Source: Iamia sp035575815
GTDB lineage: Bacteria > Actinomycetota > Acidimicrobiia > Acidimicrobiales > Iamiaceae
Assembly: GCF_035575815.1 (NCBI RefSeq)
Contig: NZ_DATLXO010000098.1
Span: forward strand, 1-11,650
Length of the DNA: 11,650 nucleotides
Reading direction: 5' to 3'
Both the position numbers and the translations under genes were made by a program. Position 1 is the first letter of the stretch; each line of letters opens with the position of its first letter. The notes beneath the pieces are model-generated. The model saw only the letters and a list, made by a program, of their open reading frames with translations, had not been told where the DNA came from and ran no database searches. This document shows positions 4,640 through 11,650 of the stretch, piece after piece.

Positions 4640-4917
4640 CAGCGGGCGTCGACAGTGGCGATGATCTCGTCGCGCTTGGCGTCGGCGGGGATGTCGAGGC
4701 CGAGACCGGTCGCGTACGCCGCCCACTCCTCGGTCCCCGAGCCGGTGCCGGCTCGGGGCGGCTCCCCGGCCGGCGGCTCGGTGCGGGCCCCGTCGGGCAC
4801 GATCCCGCCCTCCCATGCGGCCGGGTTCGTGATCTGCCGGGCCACCTCTCCAGGAGGGGTGGAGCCCGCCTCGTAGGTGACGTCGTCAACGATGACCGTG
4901 TTGACCAGCGCCGCCAT
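4639..4917 (-). CDS. Small protein after the capsid gene, with Rho-N/LEM-like C-terminus
   Basis: A 92-aa protein whose ATG (4917-4915) overlaps the capsid stop as TGATG, so its translation is probably coupled; no separate ribosome binding site is visible. The N-terminal half (MAALVNTVIVDDVTYEAGST then PPGEVARQITNP) looks like the short beta-strand segment of phage head-associated proteins; the middle is a Pro/Gly/Glu linker; the last about 25 residues, EWAAYATGLGLDIPADAKRD followed by EIIATVDA, resemble the helix-extended-loop-helix (HeH/LEM, Rho N-terminal) fold common in tiny phage proteins. The open frame continues eight codons upstream to 4941, inside the capsid gene. Role unknown; its place between capsid and adaptor suggests a head or connector accessory. 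Confidence 0.72.
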   Translation of the reverse strand: MAALVNTVIVDDVTYEAGSTPPGEVARQITNPAAWEGGIVPDGARTEPPAGEPPRAGTGSGTEEWAAYATGLGLDIPADAKRDEIIATVDAR

Positions 4918-5924
4918 CAGACGAGGATCCCGGAGACGCACACGATCGCGTCGGTGTCCTGGATGACGGGGAGCCCGATCGCGGCGCCCTTCACGGCCCG
5001 CTGGACGGGGTTGTCCTGGCCGAGGGTGACGATCGTCAGGCCCGCCGCCTGGTCGGCGGTGAGGACCCGGCCCTCCACCTGCTGGACCGCCTCCTGGGTG
5101 ACACCGAGCTCGGTGCGCCCGACCGGCACGTCCTCGGGGGGGAGGAACGTCATGGACCCCTCGGGGAACACCCGGGTGCGGGTGCCGTCCTGGTTGGTGA
5201 GGGTCCGGTCGTAGGTGACGATCTGGGGCAGGTTCCGGAGGGCGAGCTCCCCGGCGATGGTGGCCGCCCCGATCGGCTGCTGCGGGTACTTGGCGCGCAG
5301 CTTCGTCGCGATCACGCTGACGACCCGGCGGCTGGTGATGATGATCCCGGCGTCACTCCCGGCGGCGGCGCCGAACACGGTGTGGAACGCCTCCATCTCG
5401 GCGAACGGGTCACCGGTGTAGCCGGCGGCGTTCCACGCGACCGCGGGGGTGAGCTTCTGGCCGGCGGGAACCCCGAAGTCGACGGGACGGACGTTGCCGT
5501 CCTCCAGCTGGAGGCTGACGATCCCGGTGGAGAGCGCCTGGCCGCGCATCTGCTCGAACGTGTTGTCGACCACCTCCGCGACTCGGCGGGCAGCGTTCGC
5601 CACCGAGGGGGCCAGGTCGACGCTGATGCCCGCGAGGCGCCGGGCGATCGTCAGGTCCGTCTCGGTGATGTACTCGATGGGGGTGACGGCCGGGAGGTCA
5701 CCCTTGACGTCGACCACGCCGGGACGACGGATCGGGGTGGCGGGGGCGTCGAGGGCCCGGACGGGGGCGGTCTGGTCGAGCCGCTGGGCTCGGCCGAGCC
5801 GGTAGGAGACGTCCTGCACGTTGACGACCGGCAGGAAGCGTCGGAGGGTGTTGCGGGCGTCCAGCTGCTCGCGGGCAGCCAGGATGACCGCCTGGAGGTC
5901 GGGGACAAGGTCACGGATCTGCAT
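4917..5924 (-). CDS. Major capsid protein (lambda gpE / phage capsid E family)
   Basis: A 335-aa protein with the features of gpE-like capsid proteins: an N-terminal segment leading to RRFLPVVNVQDVSYRLGRAQ, the loop RRPGVVDVKGDLPAVTPIEY, a long central helix NAARRVAEVVDNTFEQMRGQ, GIIITSRRVVSVIATKLRAKY in the middle, and a C-terminal EGRVLTADQAAGLTIVTLGQ followed by strands ending VIQDTDAIVCVSGIL. It forms the icosahedral shell with an HK97-type fold. The ATG at 5924 has GAGGAG nine bases upstream. A decoration protein precedes it, as gpD precedes gpE in lambda. No N-terminal delta-domain or separate protease was recognised. Confidence 0.87.
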   Translation of the reverse strand: MQIRDLVPDLQAVILAAREQLDARNTLRRFLPVVNVQDVSYRLGRAQRLDQTAPVRALDAPATPIRRPGVVDVKGDLPAVTPIEYITETDLTIARRLAGISVDLAPSVANAARRVAEVVDNTFEQMRGQALSTGIVSLQLEDGNVRPVDFGVPAGQKLTPAVAWNAAGYTGDPFAEMEAFHTVFGAAAGSDAGIIITSRRVVSVIATKLRAKYPQQPIGAATIAGELALRNLPQIVTYDRTLTNQDGTRTRVFPEGSMTFLPPEDVPVGRTELGVTQEAVQQVEGRVLTADQAAGLTIVTLGQDNPVQRAVKGAAIGLPVIQDTDAIVCVSGILV

Positions 5925-5941
5925 GATGTGGGCTCCTCAGC

Positions 5942-6640
5942 TCAGATGTAGACGACGGCGGTCAGGTCGACCTTGGCGGCGTCGTCCATCCCGCTGTTCG
6001 CGGGGAGGAGGCGACGGGTGACGGTCCCGGCGTGGAGAACGGCGAGGAGGTAGCGACCACCGGCCACCATCCGGGTCTCGTTGACCAGGTGGCCGGCGGC
6101 ACGACCGAGGCCACCGGTGGTGACGTCGGCGCCGCCCGCGGTGGTGGTGGCGACCGTGACGGTCCCGGTGCCACCGGTCGGGGTGGGGGTCATCTGTGCG
6201 ACGTCGGTGTCTGCGAGCGCACCTGCGAAGACCACCGTCCAAGGACCGCCCGCTCCGCCGGTGACGACCACGTCGCCGACGCCGATGTTGCTCAACGCCT
6301 CCAGTGCGGACTGGACCTGCGCCGCAGTGGCGGCCGCGGCGATCGCCGCGGTCGTCTGGCCGGAGAAGGTCAGGGTGAAGGACGTGAGCCCCGCACCTCC
6401 GACCGTGACGGTCTGCACCTCGTCGGTGGTGCCGCCGTAGGCGCCGCCGAGACCGAAGTTCGCGCCGGCGGCGCTCACGACGGCGATGAGCGCGCCGGAG
6501 GGCACGACGCCGTCCGGGTAGCGGGTGAGCATCAGGTCCCCGGAGATGAGGACGCCGTGGGTCTCGGCCTTGAGGAGGTCACGAGCCCAGAGCGGGCCCG
6601 TCTCTGCGTAGGTGGTGCGGGTGGGCGCGAAGTCGCTCAC
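5942..6640 (-). CDS. Head decoration protein with inserted beta-rich domain
   Basis: A 232-aa protein starting at a GTG (6640) with AAGGGA about six bases upstream. Residues 1-70 and 175-232 resemble a lambda gpD-like decoration protein: LISGDLMLTRYPDGVVPSGA in the first part, then HLVNETRMVAGGRYLLAVLH and KVDLTAVVYI. Between them, at about 72-170, sits a separate Gly/Thr/Val-rich domain with the pattern EVQTVTV...FTLTFSGQTT...ATAAQVQSALEALSNIG..VVVTGG..WTVVFAGALA, a beta-sandwich-type repeat found in many unrelated surface proteins. The core would bind the capsid at the threefold axes and stabilise it; the insertion is predicted to project outward. It lies immediately before the capsid gene. 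Confidence 0.78.
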   Translation of the reverse strand: MSDFAPTRTTYAETGPLWARDLLKAETHGVLISGDLMLTRYPDGVVPSGALIAVVSAAGANFGLGGAYGGTTDEVQTVTVGGAGLTSFTLTFSGQTTAAIAAAATAAQVQSALEALSNIGVGDVVVTGGAGGPWTVVFAGALADTDVAQMTPTPTGGTGTVTVATTTAGGADVTTGGLGRAAGHLVNETRMVAGGRYLLAVLHAGTVTRRLLPANSGMDDAAKVDLTAVVYI

Positions 6641-6689
6641 TGTGGTCCCTTTCGGTTGGTGGACTGCGGGAACGGCATCGCGCCGGGTG

Positions 6690-7331
6690 CTACTGGCCGG
6701 TCTTCATCAGCTCGAGCTGCGCCTTGACGCGGTCGTCGAGCGATCCGGTTGGGGCTCCGCCGCCACCCAGGGGGTGGCCTGGTGCGGGGCGGCGCCTGTC
6801 GTCCACGGCACGGCCGAGGTGCGGCTTGCGCTTGAGGAGGTCGTCGAGGGCGGCGGTGATCTTCGCCTGGTCGGGCTTGCCGGCCCCGTCGGTGAGGTCG
6901 GGGAGGTTGACCTGGGCGAGAGCGTCGGTCGGGTCGAGGAACAGGGGGGCGGCGGCCGTCGTGACCGTGTCCCTGATCGTTTCGGCTGCCTGGGCCGCCT
7001 CGCGCTGTGCGTCCCGGTCGAGGATGGGGCGGATGGCTTGGGCGATCCCCTCTTGGATCAGGGAGGCGATGTCGGGCGGGTCGCCAGGCTTCGTCTCCTT
7101 CGGCGGGGGCGGTGGCGGGGTGGCCGGCAGCACCACCGGCGGGCGGCGGGCGGCTGCGAGGGCCTGCTCGGCTGCGGTCGCGCGAGCTCGTTCCCGGACG
7201 ATGGCGGCCTTGCCGGGGTCGCCGAGAGCGGCCCACTCGGCGTCGGTCACGCCGTCTGGGCGTTCCGGAGGGGGGACCGGCGGGGCGGGCGGTGCCGGAG
7301 GGACGGGAGGGTTGGGGGGGGTGTCGGACAT
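6690..7331 (-). CDS. Scaffold-like protein (proline-rich)
   Basis: A 213-aa protein starting at ATG 7331 with AAGGAGA four bases upstream; the open frame reaching 7856 overlaps the MuF gene and is rejected. The first 27 residues are mostly proline, followed by VTDAEWAALGDPGKAAIVRE, an Ala/Arg/Glu-rich helix (about 36-62), a second Pro-rich spacer (63-86), a long helical region DIASLIQEGIAQAIRPILDR (87-125), and a basic Gly-rich C-terminus closing with the short helix DDRVKAQLELMKTG. Charged helices, low complexity and position between the MuF protein and decoration/capsid genes fit an internal scaffolding protein that guides procapsid assembly and then leaves. No protease motif is seen. Confidence 0.75.
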   Translation of the reverse strand: MSDTPPNPPVPPAPPAPPVPPPERPDGVTDAEWAALGDPGKAAIVRERARATAAEQALAAARRPPVVLPATPPPPPPKETKPGDPPDIASLIQEGIAQAIRPILDRDAQREAAQAAETIRDTVTTAAAPLFLDPTDALAQVNLPDLTDGAGKPDQAKITAALDDLLKRKPHLGRAVDDRRRPAPGHPLGGGGAPTGSLDDRVKAQLELMKTGQ

Positions 7332-7349
7332 CGCGTCTCCTTGAGTGGG

Positions 7350-7368
7350 TGATCCCGTCGCGGGATCA
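7350..7368 (-). other. Stem-loop between MuF and scaffold genes
   Basis: TGATCCCG-CGA-CGGGATCA (minus strand) is a perfect 8-bp stem with a 3-base loop that includes the MuF stop codon and ends about 11 bases before the scaffold ribosome binding site. There is no T-run. A processing site or ribosome roadblock is as likely as a weak terminator. Confidence 0.45.
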
Positions 7369-8013
7369 GGGGGCAACGACAGTCGGGGACTGCCGTCGGA
7401 ACGCCTCGGCACGGCCAAGGACGGTGGGTTCGTGCGAGCACCTGCACGCCGGGTGCCGGTCGAAGCCTTCGTTGTCGCGGAACACTCGGCCGGCGAGGAC
7501 GGCGCACCGTGAGCAGCACCGGCCGGACGTGACCCGCTGCCACCCGGTGATCTGCGGCTCGAGGCGGATCCCGTCGGCGAGGGTGGTGACGGCCGCCCGC
7601 CCGACGGTCTCTCGTGCGCCACGTAGAGCTGTCGCCGTTGCGGTGCGCATCGCCACCGTCCGCCCGGTGCCCTGCCCGAGGCGGTACAGCAAGGCGGGTC
7701 GGACGGTCCGGAGAAGGGACGGGTCGGGCGTCGCCTCCGGCACGATCGCCGAAGTGGGGGACGCGCCGGAGGCGACGAGGTAGGCGGACAGGTAGGCGAC
7801 GGTGAGGGCGGATGCTCGTTCGCCGGCGGCGACCGTGATGGTGGTCGCACGTTCACGCCACCTCACCAGGCTGCGGGTCACCCCGGCAGGGCCAGCATCG
7901 AGGTCAACGTCGTCCAGGAGTGCGGCAACGGCGAGGGCGGTGGCGTCGCGCAGGTCGATGAGGCGGCGGCGGTACCCGTCCGTGGTGGCAGCAGCCGCTC
8001 GGGTCGGAGGCAC
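7366..8013 (-). CDS. MuF-like minor head protein
   Basis: A 215-aa protein. The start is the GTG at 8013, two bases after the portal stop (8018-8016); the open frame continues upstream to 8328, but only inside the portal gene. The N-terminal two-thirds are helical and Ala/Arg-rich. The C-terminal part carries GRCCSRCAVLAGRVFRDN (about 164-181) and GFDRHPACRCSHEP (about 183-196), the Cys/His signature of the phage Mu F-like minor head protein domain. Such proteins associate with the portal inside the procapsid and may be injected. No separate enzymatic or toxin domain is visible; the protein is short for the family, with only the MuF end clearly recognisable. Position between portal and scaffold is standard. 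Confidence 0.82.
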   Translation of the reverse strand: MPPTRAAAATTDGYRRRLIDLRDATALAVAALLDDVDLDAGPAGVTRSLVRWRERATTITVAAGERASALTVAYLSAYLVASGASPTSAIVPEATPDPSLLRTVRPALLYRLGQGTGRTVAMRTATATALRGARETVGRAAVTTLADGIRLEPQITGWQRVTSGRCCSRCAVLAGRVFRDNEGFDRHPACRCSHEPTVLGRAEAFRRQSPTVVAP

Positions 8014-8015
8014 CC

Positions 8016-9464
8016 TCAGACGGCGACGAGGCCGACTGACCCGCTGCCGAACCCGGCGCCAGCCTGCGCAGCCAACCCCTCGGCCATGAGTGCGACCCGC
8101 TCCTCCTCGGCTGCCGCCTCGGCGACAGCACGTGCGACGAGCTCCGGCTCCCACCCGAGGATCTTCTCTGCGGCGGCCCGAACCCCGATCCCGGAGGCGA
8201 CCACCTTCTGGAACGAGTCGGTGGCCTGCGCCTCCACCCGAGTCTCCGGGTCCGCCCAGCGGGGCCGCAGCCGCGCCTTCGACGTCGGATCCTCGATCTG
8301 GAGGATGAGTCGGTGCACCCGACGCCACGCCTGCCCGAACGAGCCGTCACGCCCCATCGACAGGACTCGGCGCACCATCGGCGCCTCGTCCGTCTTCAAC
8401 AGCTCCGCCGACATGTGGGTCTGCGGACCCACCCCGTAGTAGCTGCCCGGGACCGACGTCATCGCCCGCACCCGCTTGCTGCAGTGCTCACCCCACGACA
8501 CGAACGAGGCCAAGCCGGCCGGCTCGAGCTGGCCGAACTTCGCCCCAACCTCCGTCGAGACGAACATGTGGTCGGCGCGCGGGTTGAACCCGATGATCGG
8601 CTTGCCGTTCGGACCCAGCATCGGGGTCTGCCCCGTCGGGTCAGCCGGGTCGCGAGGCACGGCGAGCCCGGTCGCCCACCGGATCGGGACAGCCCCGAAG
8701 TGACCGGCGAACACCATGAGCCCTTCGACTAGGTCAACGATGTCCACCAGGGTGGCGATCCTCTCGATCTCGCTGGTGGGCTCGGCCAGGAGGCGAGGCT
8801 GTCTGGCGAACTCGACGACCGGGACACCCGGGAGCTGCGTGGACGTTTCCTTGACGACAACCCAGCGGCTGAACACCTTCCGTCCGACCGGGTCGAGGAT
8901 CGGGCTGGGACCCTGCTCCAAGTCGATGCTGCGGCCCGGGAGCTCGAGACGGGCGAACGGCTGGCCGGTCCACTCGTCGACCTTGACCTTCAACGCGGCG
9001 TCCACGTCGTACGGGGGTGCCTGCTCCCGGTGGACCGCCATCTGCTCCGGCGCCTCGATCCCCACGACCGCCCGCCCATCGGCGCCGCGCACGACCTGAG
9101 CGAACGAGCGGGCCTTGATGAACGTCTCCCGGTGCGCCTCCCGGTGCATCACGTCGAGGTCGTTGTCCTCCCACGCCTCCTGCACAAGCTGGACAGCGGC
9201 CGTGTCACCGTCGCCGGCGGCGACACCGGTGACCGTGAGCCGCTCGACCAAGGCGTCGATCCCGATCGCTGCCGTCCCCGTCCTCGGCGGCGACAACGTC
9301 GGGCTGATCGCATCGACCCGGTCCCCGTACACCTCCCGGTACTCGCGGGCGATGAACGGGAGAACATGGTCGTTCCGGTAACGGGCCTCGAACTGGGCGG
9401 CGTAGAGGCGCTGCTTCTCGATCTTCGCCTCGAGGTGGGCCACCCACTCGATCACGCTCGGCAC
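8016..9464 (-). CDS. Portal protein (SPP1 gp6-like)
   Basis: A 482-aa protein starting at a GTG (9464) with GGAGGT six bases upstream. It opens with a helix and EARYRNDHVLPF, the usual entry of the SPP1 gp6-type portals of actinophages, followed by GIDALVERLTVTG, a segment on 'APEQMAVHREQAPPYDVDAA', a wing region with conserved EFARQP, and the stem/crown part with GSYYGVGPQTHMSAELLKTD and a long C-terminal helix with KILGWEPELVARAVAEAAAE. Twelve copies form the ring at one vertex through which DNA enters and leaves. It follows the terminase large subunit by 18 bases and is followed by the MuF protein, the common order. Confidence 0.9.
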   Translation of the reverse strand: MPSVIEWVAHLEAKIEKQRLYAAQFEARYRNDHVLPFIAREYREVYGDRVDAISPTLSPPRTGTAAIGIDALVERLTVTGVAAGDGDTAAVQLVQEAWEDNDLDVMHREAHRETFIKARSFAQVVRGADGRAVVGIEAPEQMAVHREQAPPYDVDAALKVKVDEWTGQPFARLELPGRSIDLEQGPSPILDPVGRKVFSRWVVVKETSTQLPGVPVVEFARQPRLLAEPTSEIERIATLVDIVDLVEGLMVFAGHFGAVPIRWATGLAVPRDPADPTGQTPMLGPNGKPIIGFNPRADHMFVSTEVGAKFGQLEPAGLASFVSWGEHCSKRVRAMTSVPGSYYGVGPQTHMSAELLKTDEAPMVRRVLSMGRDGSFGQAWRRVHRLILQIEDPTSKARLRPRWADPETRVEAQATDSFQKVVASGIGVRAAAEKILGWEPELVARAVAEAAAEEERVALMAEGLAAQAGAGFGSGSVGLVAV

Positions 9465-9482
9465 GGCACCACCTCCCCAGTC

Positions 9483-11117
9483 CTAGAACCCGAACACCAG
9501 GGGCGGCGGACCCGCCACCGCTGTCCACCCGGCAGCCCGAGCGTCCGCAGCCGCCTCGTGCGCCAACACGTCCGCCATGGCAGCGTCAATCTTCTGGTGC
9601 TCGGTCGGCTTCGCCAGGATGTACTTGTCGCCCGGCTTCGCAACCTTCCGGGCGTTCGCCACATGAGCCGAAGTGATCGGGCACGAGTCGTGTGACGTGC
9701 GCCCCGGGACCAGCAGGTCGTTCACGAACCGGTTGAGGGCTGCGTACATCCGGTCGATCTTGTTCGTCGGCCACGGAACGAAGACGTCGTCGCCGTGCTC
9801 CAGCGCCCAGGTCCCGATCTCCGTCTGCCAGTCGCGAGGGTCGCAGTAAGCCCGCTTCACCCGGTAGCGGCGACACACCTCCTCCACCGCCGCGTTCACC
9901 TCGCCCCGAGGGATCTCACCGCCCCACTGCGCCGGGTCCCAGATCGTCGGGCGCCGGTCCGGCCCGTACCGAGGGGTGAACCGGTGACCATCGAACGTCT
10001 CCAGCCGGATCGCCGTGTGGTCGTTGTTGTCCGAGCCGTCGAAACCAGCGCACACCGGCGACCCCTCCGGGACCAGGTGCTCCTTCACCGTCCGCAGGTC
10101 CCACAGGCCGTCCTTCAGCCAGGTTCCCTTCCCGTGCACGACCCGGTTCCCGAAGAAGCGCTCCGCCTGCGCCGGGTCCTTCTCGATGAGCTCGGCGGCC
10201 TCGTTCTCGATCCCGTCGAGATCAACCCACCACGAACCCTGGTAGACGAACCGGTGGACCCTGGCCCGCTCCCGCTTGTCGCCGTACGACAGGTGCGCCG
10301 GCGGCTTCCGGTAGAAGCGGAACACGTCCTCCGCCAGCGCCTCGAAGGTGTCCTGCGCCGTCGACTCCTCAGCCGGATCCCAGCAGTTCGTCGTCTCCAA
10401 CACCCGGCCGCCCATGCCCGCCGCGCCACGCCGTTGCGTCTGAGCCACGTCCTTCAGCTTGTTCGACTTCGTGTACAGCCCCGTCTCGTCCTGCACCACG
10501 AACGTCACCGGGTTCCCCAGGCGAGACGAAGCCGACGCCGTCACCACCTGGATCTCGCCGTCGTTCGGGAGGCGGATGAAGTCCCCACGGATCAGCATCC
10601 GCTCCGCCAGCGGCCCACCACGGATCATCGACTGGAGCGGCTTGTAGATGTTCCCGACCTGATCCTCCGACGTCGCCGTCAGCTGGATCAACGGCGTCGG
10701 CCAGGCGATCCCCTTCGGCTCCCCCACCTCGTAGTCGTACGACCAGCCGCAGCTGCACCCATGCTCAGCGCAGAGGTACCGCTCACCCTCCTCCGCCCAC
10801 CCGCCGAACAAGGCCGGGCCGACCGCCTCGACGCAGACCATCGACGCCGCCCACGGGCCCTTGCCCGTCTTCTGCGGCGCGACCACCAGGGAACGCCGGT
10901 TCTGGAACGCCGGCGCCAGCACCGGCCGCTCCGGCACCCACACCGTCTCCGGCCGGACCCGGTAGTGGTTCACCGTGCACCACAGCTGCCAGTCAGCCAG
11001 CACGTAGCGGCGACCCTTGTGGAACCCGTCCGGGATGATGCAGTGCTGCTCGATCCAGGACGGGACCACCCACAACGTCGGGAAGTCGACGACGGGCTCC
11101 TCAGCCTCCGGAGCCAC
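9483..11117 (-). CDS. Terminase large subunit
   Basis: A 544-aa packaging motor protein. ATPase half: adenine-binding QLWCTVNHYRV region, a Walker A-like APQKTGKG at 80-87, LTATSEDQVGNIYKPL at about 146-161, Walker B VVQDE at 207-211, and coupling motif TTN at 242-244. Nuclease half: acidic residues in GFDGSDNND (D360, D363), AYCDPRDW (D426) and KIDAAMADVLAHEAA (D511), the RNase H-like metal site. A Cys-rich insert (CAEHGCSCGW, 116-125) follows the Walker A region. The enzyme cuts concatemeric DNA and drives it through the portal using ATP. The GTG at 11117 is forced because an in-frame stop precedes it closely; it overlaps the small-subunit gene by 17 bases. Confidence 0.94.
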   Translation of the reverse strand: MAPEAEEPVVDFPTLWVVPSWIEQHCIIPDGFHKGRRYVLADWQLWCTVNHYRVRPETVWVPERPVLAPAFQNRRSLVVAPQKTGKGPWAASMVCVEAVGPALFGGWAEEGERYLCAEHGCSCGWSYDYEVGEPKGIAWPTPLIQLTATSEDQVGNIYKPLQSMIRGGPLAERMLIRGDFIRLPNDGEIQVVTASASSRLGNPVTFVVQDETGLYTKSNKLKDVAQTQRRGAAGMGGRVLETTNCWDPAEESTAQDTFEALAEDVFRFYRKPPAHLSYGDKRERARVHRFVYQGSWWVDLDGIENEAAELIEKDPAQAERFFGNRVVHGKGTWLKDGLWDLRTVKEHLVPEGSPVCAGFDGSDNNDHTAIRLETFDGHRFTPRYGPDRRPTIWDPAQWGGEIPRGEVNAAVEEVCRRYRVKRAYCDPRDWQTEIGTWALEHGDDVFVPWPTNKIDRMYAALNRFVNDLLVPGRTSHDSCPITSAHVANARKVAKPGDKYILAKPTEHQKIDAAMADVLAHEAAADARAAGWTAVAGPPPLVFGF

Positions 11118-11586
11118 TCGCCACCACCCTCAGCCGGTCCCGGGGCGACGGCGTCGACGGCGGAGGCACAGGCACCTTCGCGCCCGCAGGAGCTGCAGCC
11201 GGGTGCGCCGGCGCCTCCTGGATCTTCCACTGGTTCTCGCGCAGCCCTGCCGGCGTCAGACCGATCTGGTCCGCCAGGCGGACCACCACCGACCCGACGG
11301 CCGCCGGCGCGTCAGGCTCCTCCATGCGCACCGTCCACCGCACCCACAGCGCCACCGTCCGATGACGCCACGGCTCCGTCGACCACGCCGCCGCCTGCGG
11401 AGTCCGCCACGCCTCCTTCCAGACCGTCCGCTCCCGGGCTGTCGCCGCCGACAGCGGCCACGCCGGGAGCCGACCCGTGTATCCACCACGAGGAAGCTCG
11501 CCGAAGCGGACCCCCAGAGCGTCCGAGCGAGCCGACTTCGGGTCCTTCTGCGGTCCGGACCGGTTGCGAGCACCACCATGAGGCAT
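11101..11586 (-). CDS. Terminase small subunit
   Basis: A 161-aa protein with ATG at 11586 and a GGAGGGGG ribosome binding site about nine bases upstream. It begins MPHGGARNRSGPQKDPKSAR, the N-terminus typical of actinophage small terminases, has a Trp-rich central part (ERTVWKEAWRTPQAAAWSTE, WRHRTVALWVRW), a helical IGLTPAGLRENQWKI segment at about 108-122, and a disordered Pro/Ala-rich C-terminus. In the family it recognises the packaging site on the phage DNA and hands it to the large subunit, whose gene overlaps it. It is the first virion gene in the window. Confidence 0.85.
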   Translation of the reverse strand: MPHGGARNRSGPQKDPKSARSDALGVRFGELPRGGYTGRLPAWPLSAATARERTVWKEAWRTPQAAAWSTEPWRHRTVALWVRWTVRMEEPDAPAAVGSVVVRLADQIGLTPAGLRENQWKIQEAPAHPAAAPAGAKVPVPPPSTPSPRDRLRVVASGSGG

Positions 11587-11650
11587 CGCGCCCCACCCCC
11601 TCCGGGCGTCGCGCCCAGAAATCTTGAACCCTCCGCACTTCTCAGCCCCC
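11587..11650. other. Leader upstream of the terminase small subunit gene
   Basis: This 64-base edge segment holds the terminase ribosome binding site and a GGGCG-TCG-CGCCC stem-loop at 11604-11616 just upstream of it. No promoter or complete gene is recognisable. A cos or pac site could lie here or beyond the edge, but nothing seen proves it. Confidence 0.3.

Noticed and set aside
6032..6727. 231-codon plus-strand frame opposite the decoration gene
   Set aside because: Composition is Gly/Arg/Asp-rich without structure; the minus-strand frame has clear family features.
7332..7856. Upstream extension of the scaffold frame
   Set aside because: It overlaps the MuF gene and reads as low-complexity Ser/Pro; the ATG at 7331 has a good ribosome binding site.
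8014..8328. Upstream extension of the MuF frame into the portal gene
   Set aside because: Gly/Arg-rich shadow sequence; the GTG directly after the portal stop gives a normal protein.
9795..11627. 610-codon open frame on the plus strand opposite both terminase genes
   Set aside because: Arg/Pro/His-rich, low-complexity translation with no domain; it is the third-position shadow of high-GC genes on the other strand.
1..11650. Anti-phage defence genes, CRISPR array, tRNA genes or integration module
   Set aside because: None was recognised on either strand; apart from the HNH gene and the small plus-strand genes, everything fits virion assembly.

Overview
The window is a tightly packed, very GC-rich block of siphophage virion genes. 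High G+C, near-exclusive G/C at third codon positions, frequent GTG starts and the protein families point to a phage or prophage of a high-GC actinobacterium. No integrase, repressor, lysis or replication gene is in view, so lytic phage and prophage cannot be told apart. No tRNA, rRNA, CRISPR array or insertion sequence was seen.

Nearly everything is on the minus strand, so the late operon reads from the right edge to the left. From right to left: terminase small subunit (11586-11101), terminase large subunit (11117-9483), SPP1 gp6-like portal (9464-8016), MuF-like minor head protein (8013-7366), proline-rich scaffold-like protein (7331-6690), decoration protein with an inserted beta-rich domain (6640-5942), lambda gpE-like major capsid protein (5924-4917), a 92-aa protein (4917-4639), head-tail adaptor (4621-4268), head-tail stopper (4271-3864) and HK97 gp10-like neck/tail-completion protein (3874-3500). 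A frameshifted HNH endonuclease (3428-2696) interrupts the series. It continues with the tail terminator (2670-2272), a 55-aa protein (2261-2094), the major tail protein (1751-1116), the tail assembly chaperones with a programmed -1 frameshift (1113-538 and 1113-281), and the first 21 codons of the tape measure protein (63-1), which run off the left edge.

Together the genes cover DNA packaging, head assembly and maturation, the connector, and the start of tail-tube assembly. Neighbouring starts and stops mostly abut or overlap (TGATG at 4919-4915, GTGA at 4271-4268, stop-to-GTG in two places), which implies translational coupling.

Two small genes run the other way, on the plus strand: a 66-codon single-pass membrane protein (76-276) and a 65-aa protein (1821-2018). 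Both have the same layout: they diverge from a tail gene at their start and converge on the preceding operon gene at their end, with a palindrome between the two stops. They look like moron-type insertions. With the membrane-segment leader fused to the major tail protein and the broken HNH gene, they are the least ordinary parts of the window. I did not find a clearly new multi-gene system.
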